This document shows, one piece after another, positions 52,034 to 61,809 of a DNA stretch of 64,000 bases. Each line of letters starts with the position of its first letter. Within the stretch, counting starts at the first letter, position 1. Origin of the DNA: Fluviispira vulneris (lineage in GTDB: Bacteria > Bdellovibrionota_B > Oligoflexia > Silvanigrellales > Silvanigrellaceae); assembly GCF_014281055.1 (NCBI RefSeq), contig NZ_JACRSE010000007.1, positions 1-64,000 on the forward strand, in the 5' to 3' direction. The notes beneath the pieces are model-generated. The model did not search any database, was not told the DNA's origin, and worked only from the letters and a program-made list of their open reading frames with translations. Made by a program: the position numbers and the translations under genes.

Positions 52034-53761
52034 ATGTCTCAATTTTATATTTTGCCAAACAAAACAAAACGCGTCTATTTAAGTGAAAATTTTGATCCAC
52101 TCAATAAAAATGATGTAAAAGAAGTTATTGCTAAACTGAATGCAGATATTCCAAATAGTTTTAAAAGTGCAGGTGACTGGTATGGGCTTTTTCATGAAGC
52201 TTCTTGTGCAATTTCCGAAGCTCAAACGATTTTAGAACTTGATCTCTATTTTGATACTAAAAATACAGAAGCAGAAGCAAAGTTAAATGATTTTGAAGAA
52301 AATATTCTTTCACCGCTCTTGATTGCGCGTAGTGATTTAATGGATATTTATATGTCATCTCCATGGCGAAATGCAATGCACACATATGACAATGGAAGAA
52401 TTTTTACCGATTTTAAAATTCGTAGAAAATTTACAAATCAAAAAATATCTTTGTTACAAATCGAAGAAAATCAGCATATTCGTGAATATAAAAAATTTGT
52501 AAACGCCGCCAAAACAAAATTTGATGATAGAATTCTTCCTATTTCTGTTGTTGTTGGAAAACTCAATGACAATGATCCCAAAATTCGAAAATCTGCATTT
52601 TTTTCTTATTGGAATTTTGTAAAAGACAATGAAAATTTTTATCAAGATAATTTCTCTGCACTTTTAGAAAATAGAACCAAGCAAGCTCAATCCGTACAGG
52701 CAAAAAATTATATTGAAGTTGCATTTTCTGAGTTAGGTCGAATTGATTATGGTGAAAAAGAATGTAAAGAATTGAGAGATTCTATTCACAGAGCATCTTT
52801 ACCGCTCATTGAAAAATTAGCTTTTGGACAAAAAGAATCATTACAAACAAACTCAATAAAACCTTGGGATATCTCTATTTATCCAAAACTAATGCCCGAA
52901 AAAAAACCAGTCAATGGTGACTTAGAAAAACTTGTTTTGAGTATGCAAAATATTACATCCAAAATTCATCCAAGCTTTGGCAAACTCTTTCATGAAATGA
53001 AAGCTAATAATTTAATAGATATCTCGCCAAGAGCAAACAAAGCAGCAGGCGCCTTTTGTGTTACCTTTCAAGAGAGCAAAGTTCCATTTATATTTGCAAA
53101 TTTTAGCGGTCACTTTCGAGATGCAATTACTTTTGTGCATGAATTTGGTCATGCCTTACATGGTTATGCTGTTTCAAATATAAATAATATTCTTTTGCGT
53201 CACCCAGGTTTTGAGTTCTGTGAAGTTGCCAGTATTGGCCTAGAACTATTAGCCAGCCCATTTTTTACTGCTTGGTGGAACAATAAAAGTGACGCAAAGA
53301 AAGCTCTCGCTTTTCAGTTATTTCATATGCTGCATTTCTGGCCTTTTATGGCTATGATGGATGAATGGCAGCATGTTATTTATTCTGGCAAAGAAACAGG
53401 AGATGCAAAACAACGTAACAAAGCTTGGCAGAATATCTCAAAAAAATATCGCCCCCAAGTGGATTGGAGTGGTTGTGAAGAATTTGAAGAGTTGGGCTGG
53501 ATGAGTCGACCACATATTTTTACATCACCTTTTTATTATATAGACTATGGAATTGCGCAAGTTGGTGCACTCCAGTTGTGGAAACAAAGTCGAGAAAATT
53601 ATCAACAGGCAGTGCATAATTATATTTCAGGCCTCAGCTTAGGGGCTCAATGCTCATTGCAAGATTTATTCACTGCTACGGGCCTGAGTTTTGATTTCAG
53701 TGAAAAAATGATAAAAGATTTATGCAGTGAAATTGAAAAAGTTATTGAGGATGTGAGTTGA
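52034..53761 (+). CDS. pepF: M3-family oligoendopeptidase
   Basis: A 575-aa cytosolic zinc peptidase that cuts short peptides. The zinc motif FVHEFGHALHGYA (His near residue 369), the third ligand in FCEVASIGLELLASPFF (Glu), and the Tyr-rich HIFTSPFYYIDYGIAQVGALQLW motif are typical M3B/PepF. GAAAGG lies before the ATG. It is a single-gene unit. Confidence 0.94.
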   Translation: MSQFYILPNKTKRVYLSENFDPLNKNDVKEVIAKLNADIPNSFKSAGDWYGLFHEASCAISEAQTILELDLYFDTKNTEAEAKLNDFEENILSPLLIARSDLMDIYMSSPWRNAMHTYDNGRIFTDFKIRRKFTNQKISLLQIEENQHIREYKKFVNAAKTKFDDRILPISVVVGKLNDNDPKIRKSAFFSYWNFVKDNENFYQDNFSALLENRTKQAQSVQAKNYIEVAFSELGRIDYGEKECKELRDSIHRASLPLIEKLAFGQKESLQTNSIKPWDISIYPKLMPEKKPVNGDLEKLVLSMQNITSKIHPSFGKLFHEMKANNLIDISPRANKAAGAFCVTFQESKVPFIFANFSGHFRDAITFVHEFGHALHGYAVSNINNILLRHPGFEFCEVASIGLELLASPFFTAWWNNKSDAKKALAFQLFHMLHFWPFMAMMDEWQHVIYSGKETGDAKQRNKAWQNISKKYRPQVDWSGCEEFEELGWMSRPHIFTSPFYYIDYGIAQVGALQLWKQSRENYQQAVHNYISGLSLGAQCSLQDLFTATGLSFDFSEKMIKDLCSEIEKVIEDVS

Positions 53762-53809
53762 ATTTTAGGGAGTTTAGTAATTTTTTATGAAGCGCCCAGC
53801 TCTATCGAC

Positions 53810-54034
53810 TCAACTGTCGCCTCCTCCACAATCTCCACCACCGTCGCAGTCTAAGTTATCGCTTCCAATGTCACTCTCACCGCAGTCTCTATCAATGTCT
53901 TTATTTTTTTCAATCTCATCTGCTCCGAATGAACTGTATCCAGAAATAACTAAGGATAGAGAAAAAAACTCTACCAAATTATCGATAGCTATTAAGAGTG
54001 ATTTTAAAATAGATAATATTGTTTTCATCATCAC
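53810..54034 (-). CDS. Tiny secreted Cys/Gly/Asp-rich protein
   Basis: A 74-aa protein with strong ribosome site AAGGA, a hydrophobic signal region (about residues 5-38, likely cleaved at FGA|DE) and a mature tail of about 36 residues with three cysteines in RDCGES, LDCDGGG and DCGGGDS. It is not recognised. Such tails resemble small secreted or peptide-precursor proteins in general form only. No maturation enzymes are near. A proline-rich frame on the opposite strand at 53787-54047 is taken as its shadow, because it has no signal or ribosome site. Confidence 0.65.
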   Translation of the reverse strand: MMMKTILSILKSLLIAIDNLVEFFSLSLVISGYSSFGADEIEKNKDIDRDCGESDIGSDNLDCDGGGDCGGGDS

Positions 54035-54051
54035 TTTTTCCTTTTAATTGA

Positions 54052-54489
54052 AGCGATGGATATTATATAACTAGTTTTAAAAATATTCTGAAAAATTTTC
54101 GAATAAAGAAATTTATTTCGAAAATTTGCATAAAAATCTACCAAATAAATTTCTTTAAGCATTCTAAAAAAAATCTCTCCCAAGTCTTGCTCACTGTATG
54201 GGAAAAAATCTTTATCGACAATCGTTATAATATCGATTTCTGGGAACGAAAATTTAGAGACAATATCAGCAAGACAACTCGTACTGCTGTTTCGTATGAC
54301 CTAACCCGCATGACAGTGAGTGGTGTAACAGTGACTGTTGCCCTTTTCATTATATCTTCAGGCAATGGAATATTTTTTATCGAAAATAATACAAATATTT
54401 CTGCCATCACGGCTCTTATCGTAACATTTCCACGGCAAATCCAAATCATTCAAAATATTTTTGCCTTTTTTAACTCCATTTTAAAATAG
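54052..54489 (+). pseudogene. Remnant of an ABC transporter membrane domain
   Basis: An open frame of about 146 codons without an ATG; the only initiator candidate is a TTG at 54187. The sequence (LTVWEKIFIDNRYNIDFWERKF, SGVTVTVALF, ITALIVTFPRQIQIIQNIF) resembles the membrane domain of an ABC exporter but stops after about 140 residues with no ATPase part. Both ends look cut off, so I read it as a decayed fragment. The family call is tentative. Confidence 0.45.
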
Positions 54490-54608
54490 GGAGGTCAAAT
54501 TCGCTTTTTAATTTTAAATAAAATATTAAATTATATATCATATTTTTCTTGATTTAACATAATTTTGGATATAATCTACATAAATGTAAAAAAATTTAAG
54601 GATGTATT

Positions 54609-55829
54609 ATGCTAAAAAATATTTTGTTCAAAAACACTCCAATATTGGGTATAGATTTTTTTTTCACACTCTTTTTACGAATTTATATTCTTTATTTTTC
54701 TTGGTATTTAATTGCTTATACAAACAATAAAGCACATCTTGCGACAAGTTTAGGAATAGCATTTTCCCTACAAATCATTGGATATTCTATAACCCCATAT
54801 ATTAAAATGAATATAAAATTCTTCTTAAAATTTGTGATTACGGTCGTTTTAACTCTTATCATACTCACAGCATTTCTAAAAAATTTTCTTTTATTAAATA
54901 TTATTTCATTCTGCGTGATAAATTTTATTTATGCTTTGTTCGCCGCAAAAAGCAATATGCTTGTTGCGCTAATACACAAAGATAATTTAAATCCAATGCT
55001 TGAACTCAAAAGCGCTTTGAGTTCAATTAATATTATCCTGGGGCCGGTTCTTTCAGGTATATTAATTGATAGATGGGGTGGAGGAGCTGCACTCTGCAGT
55101 ATGATTTTACTTTCAGCACTTACCTTATTTTATGTTTTTTTCTTGCCAAATCACATTAATATGGAGAAAAGCGAATCAAAAAAAGCACCTCTCAAACGTT
55201 TATTTCAAATTAAAACTGAATTCTATCTCGGATTCCTTGCTATTATATTTAATCTGGTTCTTCAACCTATGATTACTTTAATGCTTCCCATTTTTGTCCT
55301 CACATCATTAAAGCTTTCTACATTTTACGTTGGTTTACTAGAAGCTTCGATTGGTGCAGGGATACTCCTAACTAGTTTTGTGATATTAAAGAAATTAAAA
55401 AAATCAATTGGCGCACACAACTCTATTCTTTTAGGTATATTTTTATTAATAATTTCAATATTTATTCTGAGTTTAAATCAGCAAATATTTATTATTTGTA
55501 GTGCTTTATTTTTATTTGGAGTGGGAATTGCATTATTTAATATTAATACGACTCAATTGCGTATTGCTGCCACCCCAAGCCAATACAGAGGCGATATTGA
55601 ATCCGCAATTATGACAGTTTGTACAGCTGGAATTCCATTTGGGCATTTTATATTTGGTAAGCTCAATACTATATATGATATAAAAATAACAATTATTTTT
55701 TCTGGATTTATAATTTTAATATCCTCTATTATAATATTTTTTGTTCCATATTTTTCTAAAATTTGTAAATTAAATGAAAAAGACTTAGAAGGAATTTACG
55801 CAAAATTTTATCCAAAAGCATTTGAATAA
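54609..55829 (+). CDS. MFS transporter, MFS_3/exporter type
   Basis: A 406-aa inner-membrane protein with about 12 helices. The layout of the middle (GPVLSGILIDRWGGGAAL) and the late segment (GVGIALFNINTTQLRIAATPSQYRGDIES) resembles the MFS_3/enterobactin-exporter group. The substrate is unknown. The C-terminus is polar (LNEKDLEGIYAKF). A GGATG site precedes the ATG. Confidence 0.85.
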   Translation: MLKNILFKNTPILGIDFFFTLFLRIYILYFSWYLIAYTNNKAHLATSLGIAFSLQIIGYSITPYIKMNIKFFLKFVITVVLTLIILTAFLKNFLLLNIISFCVINFIYALFAAKSNMLVALIHKDNLNPMLELKSALSSINIILGPVLSGILIDRWGGGAALCSMILLSALTLFYVFFLPNHINMEKSESKKAPLKRLFQIKTEFYLGFLAIIFNLVLQPMITLMLPIFVLTSLKLSTFYVGLLEASIGAGILLTSFVILKKLKKSIGAHNSILLGIFLLIISIFILSLNQQIFIICSALFLFGVGIALFNINTTQLRIAATPSQYRGDIESAIMTVCTAGIPFGHFIFGKLNTIYDIKITIIFSGFIILISSIIIFFVPYFSKICKLNEKDLEGIYAKFYPKAFE

Positions 55830-55928
55830 TCTCACAATTTTTAAATTTTAAAATTTACATATTTGCATTTATGCGCTATTAATAAAGGATGTTTTTCGAA
55901 GTAATTTTATTATGATAGAAAGGTAAAA

Positions 55929-58826
55929 ATGATAAGAGTAAATAATTTATTTATAATTAAAGTCTGTTTCATTTCTTCATTCACTTTTTTGGGAAATATT
56001 GGAATTTATGCAAAACAAAATCACAATTACATAATTCCAAATACTCAAATTTCAGCTAATGATAAATATATATTATTAGAAGCATTATCTGATGATATCA
56101 TTCATATTGAAACTGCCCAAGGTACGCTCCCAAATACCCCACTTCCAATATATAGATCACCTATGATTTCTAAAAATCTTCCCTATTTTGGAGCAACGGA
56201 GTTCCAAAAATCTGATAATAAAATTGAAACAAAAAATCTATCGATTAATGTTAACAAAGAAACATTTTGCATCTCATTTTATAATAAGAAATTAGGATAT
56301 GATTTGACTACACTCTGTCCTAATTTTAACTCGACTGAAAATAATTCCCTTAAAATTATTTCCAGTCAAAATAAAAATGCCTATGGTTTAGGTCAATATT
56401 TTTATGACCCAAATTCAGCTGATGGGGACTGGGTCGGGCGAAAATGGGAACCAGGGGAATTTGGCAATGCATTTGTTGGATTTTCAGGAGGAGCCAATTC
56501 AAAAGTACAATTTCCAATTTTATATGCTCTCGGTAATGGAAAACAGAACTATGCTCTTTTTATTGACAGCACTTATAAAATGGCTTGGGACTTTACTAGA
56601 TCAGATTACTGGAATGTGAATCTTTGGGAAAAACAAATCCGCTACTTCATAATTGCAGGCGATAATATTGAAAATCTTAGAGCAAAATACGTTTCACTCA
56701 TAGGCAACCCCACTGTCCCCCCAAAAAAACTTCTTGGCCTTTGGGTTAGTGAATATGGATACAAAAATTGGAATGAAGTAGATAATAAATTAACAAGTTT
56801 AAGAACGAATCATTTTCCTGTTGATGGTTTTGCCCTCGACCTTTATTGGTTTGGTGGCACAAAAGGAATGGGAAGTTTAATTTTTGATGAAAGTAATTTT
56901 CCAAACCCGAAGGAAAATATTGAAAAATATAAGAAAATAGGCATTGAATTTCTTCCTATTCAAGAACCTTATATTTCAGAATCTGCACAAATACCTAATT
57001 CAAATATCAATGACTTTTCTGATCTTGTTTCCCGCTGTTACCTTGTGAGAAAAAATGCCCAAGGTTGTGCGCCTAGTTATTTTAATAATATGTGGTGGGG
57101 GAGTGGGGGAATGCTTGACTGGAGCAATGAGGATGCATCTGCTTATTGGTTTCAGAAAAAACAGGTTCCTCTCGTGAAATTGGGAATAACCAATTTTTGG
57201 TTAGATTTAAATGAACCCGAAATGTACGATCCAAATGCATATTATGCTGGTATTAAAATAAATGGAGCTCTCAAAAATAGACATGCTGATATAGCAAATA
57301 TATATGCGCTTAAATGGATTGAAGGTTTAGATAAAGGTTATAATCAAAATAAAAACCAAATAGAATTTTCTAATCGACCATTTTATATGAGTCGGGCAGG
57401 ATCTCCAGGTATGCAACGCTATGGTGCAGGCATGTGGTCGGGCGATATTGGCTCGAATTTAGGTGGACTCAGAGCACATATTAATAATCAAATGAATGTT
57501 TCGCTAAGTGGAATTGATTTTTATTCAGCTGATACGGGTGGATTTCACCGTAACGTATTTGATGGAAAAGATATAAATCGACTCTACACCATGTGGTTTG
57601 CCAATGCCACAGCCTTCGACTTTCCTGTCCGCCCCCACACAGTTGTTGGTGAAACAAATAATTCAGAAACATCGCCCTCAAATATCGGCGATATAATTTC
57701 GAATAAAGAAAATCTTTTGCAACGTTATGCTCTAGCCCCTTATTACTATTCTCTATTTTATCGCGCGCATTTATTTGCTGAAGCAGTTACACCTCCACTT
57801 ATAACTTTTTATCAACACGATAAGAATGTGAGAAAAATAAGCAGTGAGAAAATGATAGGAAAATTCTTACTTGCAAGTGCTGTATTTCAATATGATGATC
57901 CCATTCGCAGAAATATTTATTTACCAGAAGGGAGATGGCTTAACTTTCATACCCTTGAAGAGGTAACAAAAACAGGTAAGGTATTTATCGATTTTCCAAC
58001 TTATTTAGATGGAAAATATAAAATTCCGCTTTTTGTCAGTGAAGGCGCTATCATTCCACAAGCATATGTCGATGAAAAAACAATGGATATGCATGGCTTG
58101 CGTTTAGATGGAACGAAAATAAATGATCTGATTATTAAAGTTGTTCCGAGTGAGAAAGAAAGCAGTTTCGTTCTTTATGAAGATGATGGGGAAAGCAGAG
58201 AATATCTTGCAAAAAACTTTGCACAAACATATATTTCACAGATTATTTCAAAAAATGTTGCAAAAATAGAAATATCTCCTACCCAAGGAAAGTATAATCG
58301 AATGCCATTAACAAGAAAGCAGCAAATTGAAATAGCAATTCCAAATGAAAGGGTCGATTTAGTACAAATAAACGGGACTATAATTGAAAAATGTAATAGC
58401 TATTTACAAGAAAATTGCTGGGAATATACACATAGAAATACAGCGCTTGTTAAGACAAGTCCAAAAGATATTACTAAAAAATACATTTATGAATTTTCAT
58501 TACAAAAGAATTTTTCAGAAAATGCACAATATAATTTTTCCTGTTTAAATGCAAAAACAGTTTTTGGAGAATCGGTTTATATTGTAGGAAATATTCCTGA
58601 ATTAGGCAATTGGAATCCTGCTCATGCAATTAAGTTGTACCCAGTGGAATATCCTACATGGACAAACTATATTTCAAAAATTTCAACAGAGCAAAAGAAT
58701 ATTGAGTGGAAATGCATTAAGAAGAAAGAAAGCACTGGTGAAGTTTTACAATGGCAATCAGGACAAAATAATACTTTTAACATCACCAATAGTGGATATG
58801 GGGGAAATGTTGATGGGAAATTTTAA
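55929..58826 (+). CDS. Secreted GH31 alpha-glucosidase-type enzyme with CBM20
   Basis: A 965-aa exported glycosidase with a signal peptide (ending YAK). The GH31 catalytic barrel shows GLWVSEYGYKN, DGFALDLYWFG, FWLDLNEPEMYDP (nucleophile Asp near residue 425), SRAGSPGMQRY and SADTGGFHRNVFDG (acid/base Asp near 533). A beta C-terminal region follows, then a starch-binding CBM20 at about residues 867-965 (GESVYIVGNIPELGNWNPA, WQSGQNN). Substrates are probably alpha-1,4 or 1,6 glucans; a 4-alpha-glucosyltransferase like Cellvibrio Agd31B is an alternative. Neighbouring binding proteins may take up products; that is inference. Confidence 0.93.
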   Translation: MIRVNNLFIIKVCFISSFTFLGNIGIYAKQNHNYIIPNTQISANDKYILLEALSDDIIHIETAQGTLPNTPLPIYRSPMISKNLPYFGATEFQKSDNKIETKNLSINVNKETFCISFYNKKLGYDLTTLCPNFNSTENNSLKIISSQNKNAYGLGQYFYDPNSADGDWVGRKWEPGEFGNAFVGFSGGANSKVQFPILYALGNGKQNYALFIDSTYKMAWDFTRSDYWNVNLWEKQIRYFIIAGDNIENLRAKYVSLIGNPTVPPKKLLGLWVSEYGYKNWNEVDNKLTSLRTNHFPVDGFALDLYWFGGTKGMGSLIFDESNFPNPKENIEKYKKIGIEFLPIQEPYISESAQIPNSNINDFSDLVSRCYLVRKNAQGCAPSYFNNMWWGSGGMLDWSNEDASAYWFQKKQVPLVKLGITNFWLDLNEPEMYDPNAYYAGIKINGALKNRHADIANIYALKWIEGLDKGYNQNKNQIEFSNRPFYMSRAGSPGMQRYGAGMWSGDIGSNLGGLRAHINNQMNVSLSGIDFYSADTGGFHRNVFDGKDINRLYTMWFANATAFDFPVRPHTVVGETNNSETSPSNIGDIISNKENLLQRYALAPYYYSLFYRAHLFAEAVTPPLITFYQHDKNVRKISSEKMIGKFLLASAVFQYDDPIRRNIYLPEGRWLNFHTLEEVTKTGKVFIDFPTYLDGKYKIPLFVSEGAIIPQAYVDEKTMDMHGLRLDGTKINDLIIKVVPSEKESSFVLYEDDGESREYLAKNFAQTYISQIISKNVAKIEISPTQGKYNRMPLTRKQQIEIAIPNERVDLVQINGTIIEKCNSYLQENCWEYTHRNTALVKTSPKDITKKYIYEFSLQKNFSENAQYNFSCLNAKTVFGESVYIVGNIPELGNWNPAHAIKLYPVEYPTWTNYISKISTEQKNIEWKCIKKKESTGEVLQWQSGQNNTFNITNSGYGGNVDGKF

Positions 58827-58831
58827 AAAAC

Positions 58832-59350
58832 TCAACTACACGATCTATTACCAATTAATTGATTGATTTTGGGTATAGATAAATAGCGTCTTTGATCAGG
58901 AGAGTAGGGTAAAGTAATTTTACAAAAATGGTTAAATGCCCTACCTCCTAAAAACCTAAAGACTCTGACTTCAATTCTCCCATTCACAATTTGCTGATCA
59001 CTCAATGCAAATGGCTTCCAATGAAAATCAAAACTGCTATCTGTAGTCGGTTGAACAAATTTATAGGACTTACCATATTTTGTGATACATTGATTTCTAA
59101 AAGATTCGATTTCATCTGAATTCTGTGAAGTTATTTGAAAAAATTTTAATAAATATGTCCCGATTTGTTTTGTTTTCCATTCTCCATCAGCCGTAACATA
59201 GTTGCTATTGCTATCCGTTAGCCATTCCCATCGATCGTCTAGAGGAGAATAGCAATAGACATATGCTTTTTCAGAGGAATATGCATTTGCAAATAATATA
59301 AAAGGAAAAAGAAGAAAAAGTTTAAATACATTATTAAAAGCAATGGTCAT
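58832..59350 (-). CDS. Secreted protein, unknown function
   Basis: A 172-aa protein with a signal peptide (ending FANAYS). The mature protein has cysteines in VYCYS, NQCITKYGK, HFCKITL and the last residues RSCS, probably paired. I do not recognise a family. It is convergent with the GH31 gene, five bases away. Confidence 0.6.
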   Translation of the reverse strand: MTIAFNNVFKLFLLFPFILFANAYSSEKAYVYCYSPLDDRWEWLTDSNSNYVTADGEWKTKQIGTYLLKFFQITSQNSDEIESFRNQCITKYGKSYKFVQPTTDSSFDFHWKPFALSDQQIVNGRIEVRVFRFLGGRAFNHFCKITLPYSPDQRRYLSIPKINQLIGNRSCS

Positions 59351-59661
59351 TATAATTTTCCTTAAAATAATTTATGGATTAGTAGATTTTATTAAAAAAT
59401 GCTGGCCAGCAATTCAATATATATTGTACAAGTACATGTAAGTCAAATTATTTTTTGAAACTTTATAAAATAGATAGCCATTTTATATATTTTTTAAAAT
59501 ACAGAATTTGAAAAAATATAAATTGAAAATTATTCTATATTTTTTCATAATTTTATAAAACTTGAAATAATAACTCGAATGAAATATCCTCAAATATATA
59601 AAATGTACACCAAAGAGAACCTTCGTCATTTATAGTAAACATTCAGGGAGGCTCATCTGTT
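59351..59661. other. AT-rich intergenic region
   Basis: About 310 bases between the divergent small secreted protein and the first binding protein. No gene, tRNA or inverted repeat stands out. It must hold both promoters. CAGGGAGG about 12 bases before the binding-protein ATG is the ribosome site. Confidence 0.5.
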
Positions 59662-60723
59662 ATGAAAAATAGGTCAGCAAAAAAAATAATCATTATTGCT
59701 ATATTCTCTTTTACTATACAATTATGTTTTATACAAAATATCTTCGCAAAATGGGAAGGGCCGACAGAAGGTCCTCCAGGACAGCCTACTAAAAATATCA
59801 TTTTTATCTCAGCAGATTTTAGGAATGGAGGAGTTTCATCGGTATATCGCGGTTTTGAAGCAGCTGCAGAAGCATTATCGTGGAATGTCAAAATAATGAA
59901 TGCTGATGGTGGAAAAAGTAATACTAAAAAATTATTTATTGATGCTTTAAAATTAAGACCTCACGCAATTGTACTCGGAGGGTTTCCTCCAGAAGAACTC
60001 GGTGACGAAATTGAGCAAGCAAAAAAATTAAAAATAATTTTAATTGGCTGGCATATAAGCGATAAACCTGGTCCGTATAAAGATATTTTTACGAATATAA
60101 CAACAGATTCAAACGAAGTTGCAAAAATTGCTGCAGATTACGTGATTAAAGATGGGAAAAAAAAGGTGGGTGTTGTTTTTCTGAACGACAATAGATTTTC
60201 AATTGCCAATGCTAAAACTGAAGCCATGCGTAAAATCATAGAAAGCTGTGCAAAATGTAAAGTGCTTTCTGTTGAAAATATCTCATTAGCAAATGCAAGT
60301 GAAGATATTCTCTCTGTAATTCCACGTTTAAATGAAAAATTTGGAAAATCTTGGACACACACCTTAGCAATAAATGACTCATATTTCGATAAGATCAATT
60401 ATGCATTAGCCAATTCTGGACGGAAGGATATAAGAAATGTTTCTGCAGGCGATGGGTCACTCAAGGCTCTGACTCGAATACGCGCAGGCTATGTTTATCA
60501 ATTGGCAACAGTAGCTGAACCTCTGAATTCCCAAGGTTGGCAACTTGCTGATGAATTGAACAGAGCATTTGCTGGCAAACCTCCAAGTGGCTTTATATCT
60601 AAACCTGTGCTCGTGACAAAAAATTTATTAGAAAAATTAAAAAAATCTTATGTAGATTCTGGTTTGGGTTATGAAGATGCATACATAAAAATTTGGGGTC
60701 AGAATAAAAAGAAAAATAAGTGA
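59662..60723 (+). CDS. Periplasmic sugar-type binding protein A
   Basis: A 353-aa exported protein with a signal peptide ending IFA|KWEGPT. The body has the Peripla_BP_4 type I layout (FISADFRNGGVSSVYRGFEAAAE, AIVLGGF, VGVVFLND, VSAGDGSLKAL, TVAEPLNSQGWQLADELNRA). A CxxC pair (CAKC) lies near residue 193. No permease or ATPase is adjacent. It is followed at 34 bases by a close paralog. Confidence 0.85.
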   Translation: MKNRSAKKIIIIAIFSFTIQLCFIQNIFAKWEGPTEGPPGQPTKNIIFISADFRNGGVSSVYRGFEAAAEALSWNVKIMNADGGKSNTKKLFIDALKLRPHAIVLGGFPPEELGDEIEQAKKLKIILIGWHISDKPGPYKDIFTNITTDSNEVAKIAADYVIKDGKKKVGVVFLNDNRFSIANAKTEAMRKIIESCAKCKVLSVENISLANASEDILSVIPRLNEKFGKSWTHTLAINDSYFDKINYALANSGRKDIRNVSAGDGSLKALTRIRAGYVYQLATVAEPLNSQGWQLADELNRAFAGKPPSGFISKPVLVTKNLLEKLKKSYVDSGLGYEDAYIKIWGQNKKKNK

Positions 60724-60757
60724 CCCGATAACTGAAATTATTTATAGGAAAAAAATA

Positions 60758-61807
60758 ATGAAAAAATATCGAACTAAATCAAATATAATTTTGTTTCTTA
60801 TTTTACTCATTCTTCAATTTCTTATAAATAAGAATATTTTTGCCAAATGGGAGGGACCTACATCCGCTCCTCCTGTACAAATGTCAAAAAAAGTAATTTT
60901 TATTTCATCTGATTTGAAAAATGGTGGTGTGTCTGCAATTTTTCGAAGTTTTAAAAATGCTGCAGAAAATTTACGGTGGAGTGTACAGCTTTTAGACGGC
61001 CAAGGTCAGACAGAATCCTTTATAAAAAAATTTAAAGAAGCTCTTGATACAAAACCAAACGCAATTGTACTCGGCGGCTTTCAGATTGAAGAAAATAATC
61101 CCTATTTTATTGAAGCCCAAAAAAATAATATTATCCTCGTTGGGTGGCATGCCAGCGAGAAAGCAGGCAAAACAAATGGTCTATTTTTCAATGTAACTAC
61201 AAACGCACATGATGTTGCAAAGATAGCGGCTGATTTTGTTATAAAAGAATCAAATGGTAAAGCTGGTGTGGTTATATTTAACGATAATCAATTTGAAATT
61301 GCTAATGCAAAAACGAAATTTATGAAAGAATTTATATCTAATTGCATTAATTGTAAGTTCCTATCTGTTGAAAATGTATTAATATCAAATGCAGAAGAAG
61401 AAATTCCTATAGTCATATTAAAATTAAACAAAAAATATGGAAAAAAACTAACACATATTTTAGCAATTAATGATGTTTATTTTGATAATATAAATTTTTC
61501 TCTCGCTAATATAGGAAGAAAAGATATAAAATGTGTTTCAGCTGGTGATGGCTCTATAAAAGCTTTAAGACGTATCCGTTATGGATCATCTACTCAAATT
61601 GCGACAGTAGCTGAACCTTTAAATTCGCAAGGTTGGCAACTTGTTGATGAACTAAATAGAGCTTTTGCTGGGAAAGAAGATAGTAAATTCATTAGCAAAC
61701 CCATATTGGTAACAAAAAAATTGCTTGATAAATTAAATGATAGTGAAATAGATTCAGAATTAAATTATGAAAAGAATTATTTAAAAATATGGAAAATAAA
61801 AAAATAA
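60758..61807 (+). CDS. Periplasmic sugar-type binding protein B (paralog of A)
   Basis: A 349-aa protein that by eye shares more than half its residues with the upstream gene, including IFAKWEGPT after the signal peptide, IANAKT, FLSVEN, RKDIK/R, CVSAGDGS, AEPLNSQGWQL and the CxxC pair (CINC). It is a recent tandem duplication that has diverged, mainly around the probable ligand loops. It is convergent with the DUF2802-like gene, two bases away. Confidence 0.85.
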   Translation: MKKYRTKSNIILFLILLILQFLINKNIFAKWEGPTSAPPVQMSKKVIFISSDLKNGGVSAIFRSFKNAAENLRWSVQLLDGQGQTESFIKKFKEALDTKPNAIVLGGFQIEENNPYFIEAQKNNIILVGWHASEKAGKTNGLFFNVTTNAHDVAKIAADFVIKESNGKAGVVIFNDNQFEIANAKTKFMKEFISNCINCKFLSVENVLISNAEEEIPIVILKLNKKYGKKLTHILAINDVYFDNINFSLANIGRKDIKCVSAGDGSIKALRRIRYGSSTQIATVAEPLNSQGWQLVDELNRAFAGKEDSKFISKPILVTKKLLDKLNDSEIDSELNYEKNYLKIWKIKK

Positions 61808-61809
61808 AA

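Noticed and set aside
53787-54047. Pro/Ser-rich open frame on the plus strand
   Set aside because: It is the antisense of the small secreted Cys/Gly/Asp protein. It lacks a ribosome site, while the minus-strand gene has one and a signal peptide.
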